Shown: in pieces, positions 21,853-29,820 of the stretch
Layout: every line of letters begins with the position of its first letter
Position numbering within the stretch: position 1 is the first letter of the stretch
DNA from: a virus
DNA length: 34,455 nt
Strand: one strand, 5' to 3'
Virus record (IMG/VR): IMGVR_UViG_3300009134_000007
Span: 1-34,455 of that record
Notes under the pieces: model-generated
What the model was told of the DNA's origin: nothing
The model's database searches: none
Seen by the model: the letters and a program-made list of their open reading frames with translations, nothing else
Translations under genes and position numbers: made by a program

Positions 21853-23337
21853 ATGAACAGCGTCGTCGACCTGTGCAACGAGGCCCTGGTCCTGATCGGG
21901 GCGGATACGATCATGGACCTCGATGAGGACTCCAAGGAGGCCAGGCATTGCAAGCTCCTGTACGATTCTTCGCGTGACGCCGTGCAGCGGGCACACCCGT
22001 GGAATGTGTGCATGGAGCGGGCAGCTCTTTCCGACTGGAACAAGCTGGCCGACCCGGGCACGCTGCCCACGGGCATCGGCCGGGGCGCGGCTTTCAGCCC
22101 GGACGGCTCCCTGCTGGCAATCACGCACGACGTATCACCATTTGTTACGATCTACAACACGTCCGACTGGAGCAAGGTGACCGACCCGGGCACGCTGCCC
22201 ACGGGCATCGGCCGTGGCGCGGCTTTCAGTCCGGACGGCTCCCTGCTGGCAATCGCGCACACTACTTCGCCATTTGTTACGATCTACAACACTTCGGACT
22301 GGTCCAAGGTGACCGACCCGGGCACGCTGCCCACGGGCAACGGCTATGGCGCGGCTTTCAGCCCGGACGGCTCCCTGCTGGCAATCGCGCATTTCACGTC
22401 ACCATTTGTTACGATCTACAACACGTCCGACTGGAGCAAGGTGACCGACCCGGGCACGCTGCCCACGGGCAACGGCATGGACGCGGCCTTCAGCCCGGGC
22501 GGCTCCCTGCTGGCCATCGCGCACATTACTTCGCCATTTGTTACGATCTACAACACTTCGGACTGGTCCAAGGTGGCCGACCCGGGCACGCTGCCCGCGG
22601 GCAACGGCGTCGACGCGGCTTTCAGCCCGGACGGCTCCCTGCTGGCCATCGCGCACCACACGTCACCATTTGTTACGATCTACAACACTTCGGACTGGTC
22701 CAAGGTCACCGACCCGGGCACGCTGCCCACGGGCAACGGCTATGGCGCGGCCTTCAGCCCCGACGGCTCCCTGCTGGCCATCGCGCACACCACGTCGCCA
22801 TACGTCACGATCTACAACACGTCGGACTGGTCCAAGGTGACTGATGGCACCCTGCCTCTGGGCATCGGGTATGGCGCGGCGTTCAACCACAACGGTTCAT
22901 TCCTGGCCATCGCGCACGCGATAACGCCGTATGTTACCGTTTACAACACTGCATTGCTCGGGAAATCCCCGGCCTGGGGCTACGCTAGTCAGTACCAGCT
23001 CCCCGCTGATCCGTACTGCCTCCGGGTGCTACAGATGGAACACCTCGATTATGAATTCAAGATCGAGGGAAGAAAACTGCTGACCAATGAGGGTACGGCG
23101 AATATTCTCTATATTGCCCGCCGCGAGAATGTGGCTGAATTCGATGCCCTGTTAAAAAAGGCGATCGCGGCACGGCTCGCCTGCGACCTGGCGTATGCGA
23201 TTACGGACTCGAACACGATGGCGGAAGCAAAATGGGGACTCTACCAGCACGCGCTGACAGAGGCGAGATCAATCGACGGCCAGGAAGGAACGCCGGAAGA
23301 GATCCAGGCGGATACGTGGATTAACGCAAGGAGATGA
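21853..23337 (+). CDS. Tail tubular protein A (gp11-like) with an inserted seven-repeat beta-propeller
   Basis: The 494-residue protein is a gp11-type tail tubular protein split by an insert. Residues 1-60 (LCNEALVLIGADTIMDLDED, then CKLLYDSSRDAVQRAHPWNV) are the usual N terminus. Residues 375-494 (WGYASQYQLPADPYCLRVLQ, then FKIEGRKLL and LYIARRENVAEFD) are the usual C-terminal half. In ordinary gp11 proteins these meet in a short loop ('PWnfa..r..La......p.wgyayqLP'). Here residues 61-376 hold seven 44-residue WD-like repeats (R6 has 43). Without the insert it would be about 180 residues, a normal gp11 size. It would form the tail ring against the portal, with a propeller projecting from it. 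Confidence 0.9.
   Translation: MNSVVDLCNEALVLIGADTIMDLDEDSKEARHCKLLYDSSRDAVQRAHPWNVCMERAALSDWNKLADPGTLPTGIGRGAAFSPDGSLLAITHDVSPFVTIYNTSDWSKVTDPGTLPTGIGRGAAFSPDGSLLAIAHTTSPFVTIYNTSDWSKVTDPGTLPTGNGYGAAFSPDGSLLAIAHFTSPFVTIYNTSDWSKVTDPGTLPTGNGMDAAFSPGGSLLAIAHITSPFVTIYNTSDWSKVADPGTLPAGNGVDAAFSPDGSLLAIAHHTSPFVTIYNTSDWSKVTDPGTLPTGNGYGAAFSPDGSLLAIAHTTSPYVTIYNTSDWSKVTDGTLPLGIGYGAAFNHNGSFLAIAHAITPYVTVYNTALLGKSPAWGYASQYQLPADPYCLRVLQMEHLDYEFKIEGRKLLTNEGTANILYIARRENVAEFDALLKKAIAARLACDLAYAITDSNTMAEAKWGLYQHALTEARSIDGQEGTPEEIQADTWINARR
22060..22980 (+). repeat. Seven 132-bp WD-like repeats (propeller array 1)
   Basis: Repeats begin at TLPTG-type boundaries, residues 70-113, 114-157, 158-201, 202-245, 246-289, 290-332 and 333-376. 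The core of each is AAFSPDGSLLAIAH, then SP(F/Y)VTIYNTSDWSKV. The seventh is diverged at both ends (FNHNGSFLAIA; YNTALLGK). DWNKLADPG before the first unit looks like the closing strand. Confidence 0.95.
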
Positions 23338-23342
23338 TAAAG

Positions 23343-23500
23343 AGACGTTATTGGTTATCGGTTATAAGTTATTTGATTACTAATAACATCTTTCTTAGAC
23401 GCGAAGCGACTTGGTTATGGATTCCTGCTTCCGCAGGAATGACAGAACTTTGGACTGTGTAGTTACTAATAACTAATAACTAATAACGAATAACGTCTTT
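23343..23500. repeat. Split AT-rich hairpin (family A) with inserted ATTCCTGC palindrome
   Basis: GACGTTATTGGTTATCGGTT and later TAACTAATAACGAATAACG flank ATTCCTGCTTCCGCAGGAAT (23421-23440), an 8-bp stem with 4-base loop, and GCGAAGCGAC. It looks like one repeat interrupted by other repeat DNA. Confidence 0.65.
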
Positions 23501-23518
23501 TTACACGCGTAGCGACCT

Positions 23519-26500
23519 ATGCCCAAAGCCAGTCCAATCCTGACGAATTTTACCGCCGGCGAGCTATCGCCACGGCTCGACGCGCGGGTGGATTTTTCGA
23601 AGTATTACAACGGCTGCGCCGTCCTGGAGAACATGATGGTCTGGCCGCAGGGCGGGGCCACGCGCAGGCCGGGTACGAGGTACGTGGCGGATGTAAAGGA
23701 CCATGACAAAAAAGTGCGGCTGGTACCCTTCGAGTTCTCCACGGAGCAAGCGTACGCGATCGAGTTCGGGGATCGATATGCCCGGTTCTATATGAACAAG
23801 GGACAGATCAAAAAACCCATGAACAACCCGGGCACGACGCCCACGGGCATCGGCCGGGGCGCGGCTTTCAGCCCGGACGGCTCCCTGCTGGCAATCACAC
23901 ATAGCACGTCACCGTACGTGACGATCTACAACACATCGGACTGGTCCAAGGTGACCGACCCGGGCACGCTGCCCACGGGCACCGGCTGCGGCGCGGCCTT
24001 CAGCCCTGACGGCTCCCTGCTGGCAATCGCGCACACTACTTCGCCATTTGTTACGATCTACAACACTTCGGACTGGAGCAAGGTCACCGATCCCGGCACG
24101 CTGCCCGCCGGCGACGGCCAGGGCGCGGCCTTCAGCCCGGACGGCTCCCTGCTGGCAATCGCGCATGTCTCATCACCGTACGTGACGATCTACAACACGT
24201 CCGACTGGAGCAAGATGGCTGACCCCGGCACGTTGCCCACGAGTATAGCCTGGGACGCTGTGTTCAGCCCGGACGGCTCCCTGCTGGCAATCGCGCATCT
24301 CACATCACCGTACGTGACGATCTACAACACGTCCGACTGGTCCAAGGTGACCGACCCCGGCACGCTGCCCGCGGGCACCGGCTGGGGCGCGGCCTTCAGC
24401 CCGGACGGCTCCCTGCTGGCAATCGCGCATAGCATGTCACCGTACGTGACGATCTACAACACGTCCGACTGGAGCAAGGTGGCTAACCCCGGCACGTTGC
24501 CCACGAGTATAGCCTGGGACGCTGTGTTCAGCCCGGACGGCTCCCTGCTGGCAATCACGCATAGCATGTCACCGTACGTGACGATCTATAACACGTCCGA
24601 CTGGTCCAAGGTGACCGACCCCGGCACGCTGCCCGCGGGTGTTGGTTACGGCGCGGCCTATAGCCCGGACGGCTCCCTGCTGGCCATCGCGCATTACACA
24701 TCACCGTACATGACAATTTACGGGGCCGGAAATATCTATGAAATCCCTACGCCGTATAAAGAGGGGGATCTTCCGCAGCTCCAGTTCGCCCAGAGCGCGG
24801 ATGTGATGTGGATCACCCACCCGTCATATAAGACCAGGAAGCTTAGCCGCACGGGGCATACTGCGTGGCTATTAACCAGGTATCTTCCTACCTCGGATCC
24901 CTTTATCGTTAGCTGGGATAAGCTCACCGATCCGGGCACCCTGCCCGCGGGCATCGGCCGCGGCGCGGCCTTCAGCCCGGACGGCTCCCTGCTGGCAATC
25001 GCGCATCTCATATCACCGTACGTGACGATCTACAACACATCGGACTGGAGCAAGGTGGCAAATCCGGGCACGCTGCCCACGGGCAACGGCTATGGCGCGG
25101 CTTTCAGCCCGGACGGCTCGCTCCTGGCCATCGCGCACGACGTATCACCATTTGTTACGATCTATAACACATCGGACTGGTCCAAGGTGACCGACCCCGG
25201 CACGCTGCCCACGAGCACCGGCATCGGCGCGGCTTTCAGCCCGGACGGCTCGCTCCTGGCCATCGCGCACGACGTATCACCATTTGTTACGATCTATAAC
25301 ATATCGGACTGGTCCAAGGTGACCGACCCCGGCACGCTGCCCACGGGCGACGGCGTCGGCGCGGCTTTCAGCCCGGACGGCTCCCTGCTGGCCATCGCGC
25401 ACACCACGTCGCCATACGTCACGATCTACAACACGTCGGACTGGTCCAAGGTGACTAACCCCGGCACGACGCCCACGGGCAACGGCTATGGCGCGGCCTT
25501 CAGCCCGGACGGCTCCCTGCTGGCCATCGCGCATCTCACATCACCGTACGTGACGATCTACAACACTTCGGACTGGTCCAAGGTGACCGACCCGGGCACG
25601 CTGCCCGCGGGCAACGGCTATGGCGCGGCTTTCAGCCCGGACGGCTCCCTGCTGGCCATCGCGCACATCACGTCGCCATACGTCACGATCTATAACACGT
25701 CGGACTGGTCCAAGGTGGCCGACCCCGGCACGCTGCCCGCGGGCGACGGCATCGACGCGGCCTTCAGCCCGGACGGCTCCCTGCTGGCAATCGCGCACAG
25801 CACCTCACCGTCCGTGACGATCTATAGAGAATCCGGTGACGATTTTCCGCGGTGTCTTGGATTTTACGAGGAGCGGCTATGGTTCGCTTCCACCAGGAAC
25901 AATCCGCAAACAAAGTATTCCACTAAAAGCGGGGATTTTGAGGACATAACCACTGGGACCAATGACGATGACGCCGTGCAATACACGATCGCCGCGGATC
26001 AGGTGAATGCAATCCAGTGGTTGGCGCCAGGGCCGTTATTATTAGCCGGCACTACCGGCGGGGAGTGGAAGACGGGCAGCAGCGTACTGACCGAGCCTAT
26101 TACGCCCACTAACATTAAAGTCACCAGAGAAACAATACATGGCAGTGCATGGATCCAACCGACCATGGTGTCACATGCCGTATTGTTCGTGCAAAAGGCA
26201 AAACGCAAAGTTCGGGAGTTGGGTTATCGGTACGAAGTGGACAGATATACCGCACCGGACCTGACGCTGTTGGCAGAGCACATCACGAGGGGCGGGATCA
26301 CCGGCCGTATGGCGTACCAACAGGAGCCGAACAGTATCGTCTGGGCCGTGCGCAGCGACGGAGTGCTGTTAGGGCTGACGTACCAGAAGGATCAGGACGT
26401 AGTGGCGTGGCACAGGCACATAACGGACGGGGCAGTGGAGTCCGTGGCCTGCATACCAAGTTTGGGCCGGGACGAATTATGGCTATCGGTTAAGCGCACT

Positions 26501-27055
26501 ATCGGCGGGGTTACCAAGAGATATATCGAGTATATGAACGCGGAAGAAGTTGATGCCCTGGAGGATATGTTCTTTGTAGATTCGGGACTTTCATACTCGG
26601 GGCCACCCGCCACAACAATATCCGGCCTGGATCATTTAAAGGGCAAAACCGTGTCCATACTGGCCGACGGTATCGTGGTCGCTGATCAGGTGGTGTCAGG
26701 TACCGGCACGATTACCCTGGTCACCGCGGCCAGCAAGGTACACGTGGGGTTGCCTTATACCAGCAAGCTCCAAACGATGCGCATCGAGGCGGGGAGCGCG
26801 GAAGGCACGGCCCAGGGTAAGATCAAGAAGATCCGGAAAGTAGCAGTACGCCTGCTTGAAAGCTCTGGGTTTCGAATAGGGCCGAACGAAGATAGGCTGG
26901 ATACCGCGGATGTTTCCGCTGGGCTGTTCACGGGAGACAAGGAGATCTTGTTTAAGGGTGGTTGGGAAACCGAAGGAAAAATCATGATCGTCCAGGAGCA
27001 ACCGCTGCCATTGACGGTGCTGGCTATCATAGCCAGATTGAGGACCTCGGATTGA
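23519..27055 (+). CDS. Tail tubular protein B (gp12-like) with two inserted seven-repeat beta-propellers
   Basis: The 1178-residue protein is a gp12-type nozzle protein interrupted twice. Residues 1-100 (NFTAGELSPRLDARVDFSKY, then NMMVWPQGGATRRPGTRYVA) are canonical. The first array is 106-413. Canonical text returns at 'IYEIPTPYKEGDLPQLQFAQ', then SADVMWITHP and LSRTGHTAW. The second array is 474-781. Canonical text resumes from GDDFPRCLGFYEERLWFAST and DFEDI to the end (RELGYRYEVDRYTA; MRIEAGSAEG). Without the arrays it would be about 560 residues. It ends the tail and is exposed on the virion. The start is ATG 23519; GCGTAGCGACCT is the only ribosome-like sequence. Confidence 0.9.
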   Translation: MPKASPILTNFTAGELSPRLDARVDFSKYYNGCAVLENMMVWPQGGATRRPGTRYVADVKDHDKKVRLVPFEFSTEQAYAIEFGDRYARFYMNKGQIKKPMNNPGTTPTGIGRGAAFSPDGSLLAITHSTSPYVTIYNTSDWSKVTDPGTLPTGTGCGAAFSPDGSLLAIAHTTSPFVTIYNTSDWSKVTDPGTLPAGDGQGAAFSPDGSLLAIAHVSSPYVTIYNTSDWSKMADPGTLPTSIAWDAVFSPDGSLLAIAHLTSPYVTIYNTSDWSKVTDPGTLPAGTGWGAAFSPDGSLLAIAHSMSPYVTIYNTSDWSKVANPGTLPTSIAWDAVFSPDGSLLAITHSMSPYVTIYNTSDWSKVTDPGTLPAGVGYGAAYSPDGSLLAIAHYTSPYMTIYGAGNIYEIPTPYKEGDLPQLQFAQSADVMWITHPSYKTRKLSRTGHTAWLLTRYLPTSDPFIVSWDKLTDPGTLPAGIGRGAAFSPDGSLLAIAHLISPYVTIYNTSDWSKVANPGTLPTGNGYGAAFSPDGSLLAIAHDVSPFVTIYNTSDWSKVTDPGTLPTSTGIGAAFSPDGSLLAIAHDVSPFVTIYNISDWSKVTDPGTLPTGDGVGAAFSPDGSLLAIAHTTSPYVTIYNTSDWSKVTNPGTTPTGNGYGAAFSPDGSLLAIAHLTSPYVTIYNTSDWSKVTDPGTLPAGNGYGAAFSPDGSLLAIAHITSPYVTIYNTSDWSKVADPGTLPAGDGIDAAFSPDGSLLAIAHSTSPSVTIYRESGDDFPRCLGFYEERLWFASTRNNPQTKYSTKSGDFEDITTGTNDDDAVQYTIAADQVNAIQWLAPGPLLLAGTTGGEWKTGSSVLTEPITPTNIKVTRETIHGSAWIQPTMVSHAVLFVQKAKRKVRELGYRYEVDRYTAPDLTLLAEHITRGGITGRMAYQQEPNSIVWAVRSDGVLLGLTYQKDQDVVAWHRHITDGAVESVACIPSLGRDELWLSVKRTIGGVTKRYIEYMNAEEVDALEDMFFVDSGLSYSGPPATTISGLDHLKGKTVSILADGIVVADQVVSGTGTITLVTAASKVHVGLPYTSKLQTMRIEAGSAEGTAQGKIKKIRKVAVRLLESSGFRIGPNEDRLDTADVSAGLFTGDKEILFKGGWETEGKIMIVQEQPLPLTVLAIIARLRTSD
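23834..24757 (+). repeat. Seven 132-bp WD-like repeats (propeller array 2)
   Basis: Residues 106-149, 150-193, 194-237, 238-281, 282-325, 326-369 and 370-413 of the gp12-like protein; the last is diverged after IYG. Units 4 and 6 are nearly the same at DNA level, both carrying TSIAWDAVFSPDG, which suggests duplication of a two-unit block. Confidence 0.95.
24938..25861 (+). repeat. Seven 132-bp WD-like repeats (propeller array 3)
   Basis: Residues 474-517, 518-561, 562-605, 606-649, 650-693, 694-737 and 738-781 of the gp12-like protein. SWDKLTDPG precedes unit 1 as the closing strand; the seventh diverges after VTIYR. Units 2 and 3 share the DVSPFVTIYN block with unit 1 of the gp11 array. Confidence 0.95.
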
Positions 27056-27082
27056 TGATTGATGATTGGCGATTGATGATTA
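27051..27082. repeat. GATTGATGATTG repeat, copy 2
   Basis: GATTGATGATTGATGATTGG begins in the last codons of the gp12-like gene (its stop is at 27053-27055). It matches the copy after the Bbp19-like gene. Confidence 0.55.
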
Positions 27083-27114
27083 ATGCCAGAAAAATTGATG
27101 ATGGTGGGTGGCAT

Positions 27115-27132
27115 GGACAAACTTGTTTGTCC
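27115..27132 (+). repeat. 18-bp palindromic repeat (family B)
   Basis: GGACAAACTTGTTTGTCC within GGTGGCAT and GTGTGGGC. It makes a false N-terminal extension (MDKLVCPCG) for the next gene. Confidence 0.85.
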
Positions 27133-27154
27133 GTGTGGGCTTAAACAGCGAGCT

Positions 27155-27613
27155 ATGCAATTGAAGATCATAAAGTTTGAGCCGGATCACCTGAAAGGCT
27201 TTATGTTGCGGGGTTATACGAGATCGCCGGTTGAAGCGCTTCCAGGCCTGAAGGAACGAATTGACCAGCTTGCAGGATCGAATTGTCATGCGTACACGAT
27301 GATGGCAGGCGACGATATCGCCGGCTGCGCAGGGATTTACGAGGTATGGCGAGGCGTTGGCGAGGCGTGGCTGATGGCATCTGAATTGGTGGAAAAGTAT
27401 CCTTTGTTTTTTCACCGCACGGTAAAACACATGCTTAACAGCATACAGAGATTCTATGGTTTACATCGAATACAATTAACCGTGCGGGCGGATTCGCCTT
27501 TTAAGTATTACGAGTGGGTCCAGGTCCTCGGTTTTCGATATGAAGGAACGCTGAAAATGTTCGGGCCGGATAAAGCGGATCATTATCGATACGCAAAAGT
27601 GACCACGGAGTGA
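27155..27613 (+). CDS. Gp13-like internal virion protein with acetyltransferase fold
   Basis: A 152-residue protein started at ATG 27155; the longer in-frame reading from 27083 would translate a palindromic repeat. The order and sequence match a family next to gp12 in T7-like phages that resembles GNAT acetyltransferases (Gp13, DUF2833). AGDDIAGCAGIYEVWRGVGE looks like the central strands, and 'GLHRIQLTVRADSPFKYYEW then LGFRYEGTLKMFG' like the C-terminal GNAT arm. The P-loop-like Q/RxxGxG/A motif of an active GNAT is not clear, so an enzyme activity is uncertain. The ribosome site is weak. Confidence 0.75.
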   Translation: MQLKIIKFEPDHLKGFMLRGYTRSPVEALPGLKERIDQLAGSNCHAYTMMAGDDIAGCAGIYEVWRGVGEAWLMASELVEKYPLFFHRTVKHMLNSIQRFYGLHRIQLTVRADSPFKYYEWVQVLGFRYEGTLKMFGPDKADHYRYAKVTTE

Positions 27614-27617
27614 TTTC

Positions 27618-28094
27618 ATGGCTGATCCAGTCACAATTGCAATGATTGGTATGGGCGCAGGCGGGCTACTGAGCGCTTACTCACAGATCCAGGCAGGCGA
27701 GGCCGCGGCGAAGATGGGCGAATACAATGCCCGCCTGTTGGAATACCAGGCAGGGGTCAGTCGCGAGACCGCGGCATACGAAGAAAAAAGGCTGCGCAGA
27801 GGCGCCGAGCGCTTTAAAGGAAAGCAGAGAGCTCTTTACGCCAAGGCCGGCGTCACGTTCGAAGGATCCCCGCTTCTTGTATTGGCGGATACCGCGGCAG
27901 AGGCGGAGATGGATGCCCTGGCCATTCGATACGGGGGTGAAACCAGGGCCAGGGGTTATGAAATGGAAGCGATCTCCAGCCGCTGGCAAGGAAAGATGGC
28001 CAAATTGACGGGCCGGATCGGAGCCGTGTCAACGATCCTTTCGACAGGAGGTCAGATGGGATATTTGTATGGAATGGGACAAGCGAATAAATAA
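27618..28094 (+). CDS. Internal virion protein (gp14-like)
   Basis: A 158-residue protein. It begins with a Gly/Ala/Met-rich hydrophobic segment (VTIAMIGMGAGGLLSAYSQI) that could insert in the host membrane. It follows with a helical, Ala-rich body (YNARLLEYQAGVSRETAAYE; LYAKAGVTFEGSPLLVLADT; AEMDALAIRYGGETRARGYE), matching the small podovirus ejection protein layout. The order after Gp13 supports gp14. GGAG lies 7 bases upstream of the ATG, overlapping the previous stop region. It would enter the host with the DNA and help form the ejection channel. Confidence 0.8.
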   Translation: MADPVTIAMIGMGAGGLLSAYSQIQAGEAAAKMGEYNARLLEYQAGVSRETAAYEEKRLRRGAERFKGKQRALYAKAGVTFEGSPLLVLADTAAEAEMDALAIRYGGETRARGYEMEAISSRWQGKMAKLTGRIGAVSTILSTGGQMGYLYGMGQANK

Positions 28095-28111
28095 GGGAGG
28101 GTGAAAAGACG

Positions 28112-28172
28112 TTATTAGTTATCAGTTATTCGTTATTAGTAATCAAATAACTTATAACTAATAACAAATAAC
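28112..28172. repeat. AT-rich TAATAAC hairpin (family A) before the second internal protein
   Basis: GTTATTAGTTAT (28112-28123) pairs with ATAACTAATAAC. It ends in CACGGAGCGATAGCGACC, with GGAGCGA the ribosome-like sequence for the next ATG. Confidence 0.8.
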
Positions 28173-28192
28173 ACGGAGCGATAGCGACCGCC

Positions 28193-29698
28193 ATGCCCAG
28201 AATACCCACATACACAGCGCAGGTTTCTCCACCCGCCCCCCAGGTTGCCGGGCTGATGGATCCCGGCGTGGCGGCGGCGCCGTACAGGGAGCTGGCCAAG
28301 ATAGGTCCCGTAATAGCGGATTTTGCGGCAAAGATGCTCCAGGCACGCAGGGTCACGGACTTATCAAATGCAAGGACGGGCGCGCTCAAGGAGGTTATGG
28401 ACTTTGAGACCAGCCTGGCCGGCCGGCAGGACTTCGAGAATTTCGAGCGGGAATACAACGACAAGATCGAGGATATCAAGGTCCGCGCCCGTGAAGAGCT
28501 CACCGACAACGTAGTTTACCGGGCCTTTGAGACCGACTTTGCGGATCTTGCCATACGCAAGTCCAGCGCTGTCAGGGGTCTGGCGGACCGGAAGCGGATC
28601 CAGTTCGGCCGCGCCAGTTTTTTCAATAATATGACGACCCGGCTGGGGATGTTAGCCGATGCGGACGAACTGACCCGGACAAATATTTTAGATCAGGCCC
28701 GGATAGACACTGCAGCAGCAGTCGCTGTCGGCTACCTGAACGCGGAAGAGGGGGCAAGGGGCCTTCACGCCTTTCTCGAGCAGGCCGATATCATCGAGGC
28801 CATGGAAGATATCCGCGATGACCCCGGGGCATTCGATCCGAAAGACTATCCGCACATCGATCCAAAGGCCCTGATACGGTTTGCCGATGATGCGGTGCGA
28901 CGACTCGACTCCAACAGAAAGGAATCGATCCGGCTGGAAAAAAAAGCGGAGACCGCCCGGGAAAAAGCGCTCAAGAAAAAACAGGAACAGGCGGCCCGGG
29001 AAATGTGGGTGCGGATTCCCATGCCTGGTCGAGAATCGGTGGAAACAGATCTGACACTACCGGAAGTCGACGAAGGAATCCTAAATGGAACCCTGTCACT
29101 TTCTGAAGGTAAGGCCCTTCAAAGTGCCCTGAAGAGCGAGAGAACAGAGAGTGATCCCGAGGATCTCCTTGAGCTGAACGAAGACGTAAGAGACGGGTCC
29201 CCCGGGATAAAAGATCGGATACTCAATGTAGAGACGATCGCGCCCGGGCATAAGAATGCGTTGCTGCAAAAGCTGTATTCGCTCCAGGATGAAAAGAAAA
29301 AACATGACTATACCCGGGCCGCGAATACAATCAAGGCGTTTATCATTACGGAATACGGCCCCCTGGGTCAGTTCGTAAAAGCCGACGAGATCCAGGACTA
29401 TAATTTTGCGATAAACGAGCTGGATCTGAGACTCGGCAAAGGCGAGGGCATCTGGCAGGCCACGGGGGCCATCCTGGGTGACTCGGGAAACATGAAACCA
29501 CGGGTACCCGTTTTGAAGTACGGATCCATAGAGAACATTGAAGAGGCGGAAAGGCTCCTTGTTGAGGCGTATATGAGACAACAGATAGATGAAAAAGCAT
29601 CTAAACTCGAAACCGGGAAGATAGAAGCCTACAAGAAGAGTCTGGAGGTTTACAATAATCGCGTGAATATTTTGCAGCAACTCTCGCAGCAAAGGTAA
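28193..29698 (+). CDS. Large internal virion/ejection protein (gp15-like by position)
   Basis: A 501-residue, hydrophilic, mostly helical protein with several coiled-coil-like stretches (LEKKAETAREKALKKKQEQA near 240-275; RADRKRIQF-type segments). The order after the gp14-like protein supports an internal core protein. The N terminus is Pro-rich (IPTYTAQVSPPAPQVAGL) and is followed by 'DPGVAAAPYRELAKIGPVIADFA', an arrangement common in podovirus internal proteins. No enzyme motif is visible. It ends just before an AT-rich hairpin repeat. The assignment depends mainly on order and helical content. Confidence 0.65.
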   Translation: MPRIPTYTAQVSPPAPQVAGLMDPGVAAAPYRELAKIGPVIADFAAKMLQARRVTDLSNARTGALKEVMDFETSLAGRQDFENFEREYNDKIEDIKVRAREELTDNVVYRAFETDFADLAIRKSSAVRGLADRKRIQFGRASFFNNMTTRLGMLADADELTRTNILDQARIDTAAAVAVGYLNAEEGARGLHAFLEQADIIEAMEDIRDDPGAFDPKDYPHIDPKALIRFADDAVRRLDSNRKESIRLEKKAETAREKALKKKQEQAAREMWVRIPMPGRESVETDLTLPEVDEGILNGTLSLSEGKALQSALKSERTESDPEDLLELNEDVRDGSPGIKDRILNVETIAPGHKNALLQKLYSLQDEKKKHDYTRAANTIKAFIITEYGPLGQFVKADEIQDYNFAINELDLRLGKGEGIWQATGAILGDSGNMKPRVPVLKYGSIENIEEAERLLVEAYMRQQIDEKASKLETGKIEAYKKSLEVYNNRVNILQQLSQQR

Positions 29699-29700
29699 AA

Positions 29701-29797
29701 TGTTATTAGTTATCGGTTATATGTTTTCAGCCGTCGTAGCTAAAGCTACTTTCGCGAAGTCGGCATTCGAATAACTAATAACTTATAACAAATAACG
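29701..29797. repeat. AT-rich hairpin (family A) with GTAGCTAAAGCTAC insert
   Basis: GTTATTAGTTATCGGTTATA and AATAACTAATAACTTATAAC flank GCCGTCGTAGCTAAAGCTAC, TTTCGCGAAGTCGGC, which is itself a hairpin. The tail GCGGAGCGAGTA ends at the next ATG. Confidence 0.75.
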
Positions 29798-29820
29798 TCT
29801 CTTTAAACGCGGAGCGAGTA

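Noticed and set aside
21999-22844. A 281-codon + strand frame over the gp11 array (GRGFQPGRLPAGNRAH-type).
   Set aside because: It is an out-of-frame shadow of the array, lacking the conserved gp11 ends.
22135-25798. Repeated long antisense frames across the propeller arrays (RDCQQGAVRAE-type peptides).
   Set aside because: The repeat is 132 bases, a multiple of three, so an open frame on the opposite strand is copied along with it. No starts, ribosome sites or non-repeat extension support a gene.
21853-27055. A diversity-generating retroelement to explain the variable propeller loops.
   Set aside because: No reverse transcriptase, accessory Avd gene or template repeat was seen, and the variants are not biased to adenine positions in an obvious way.
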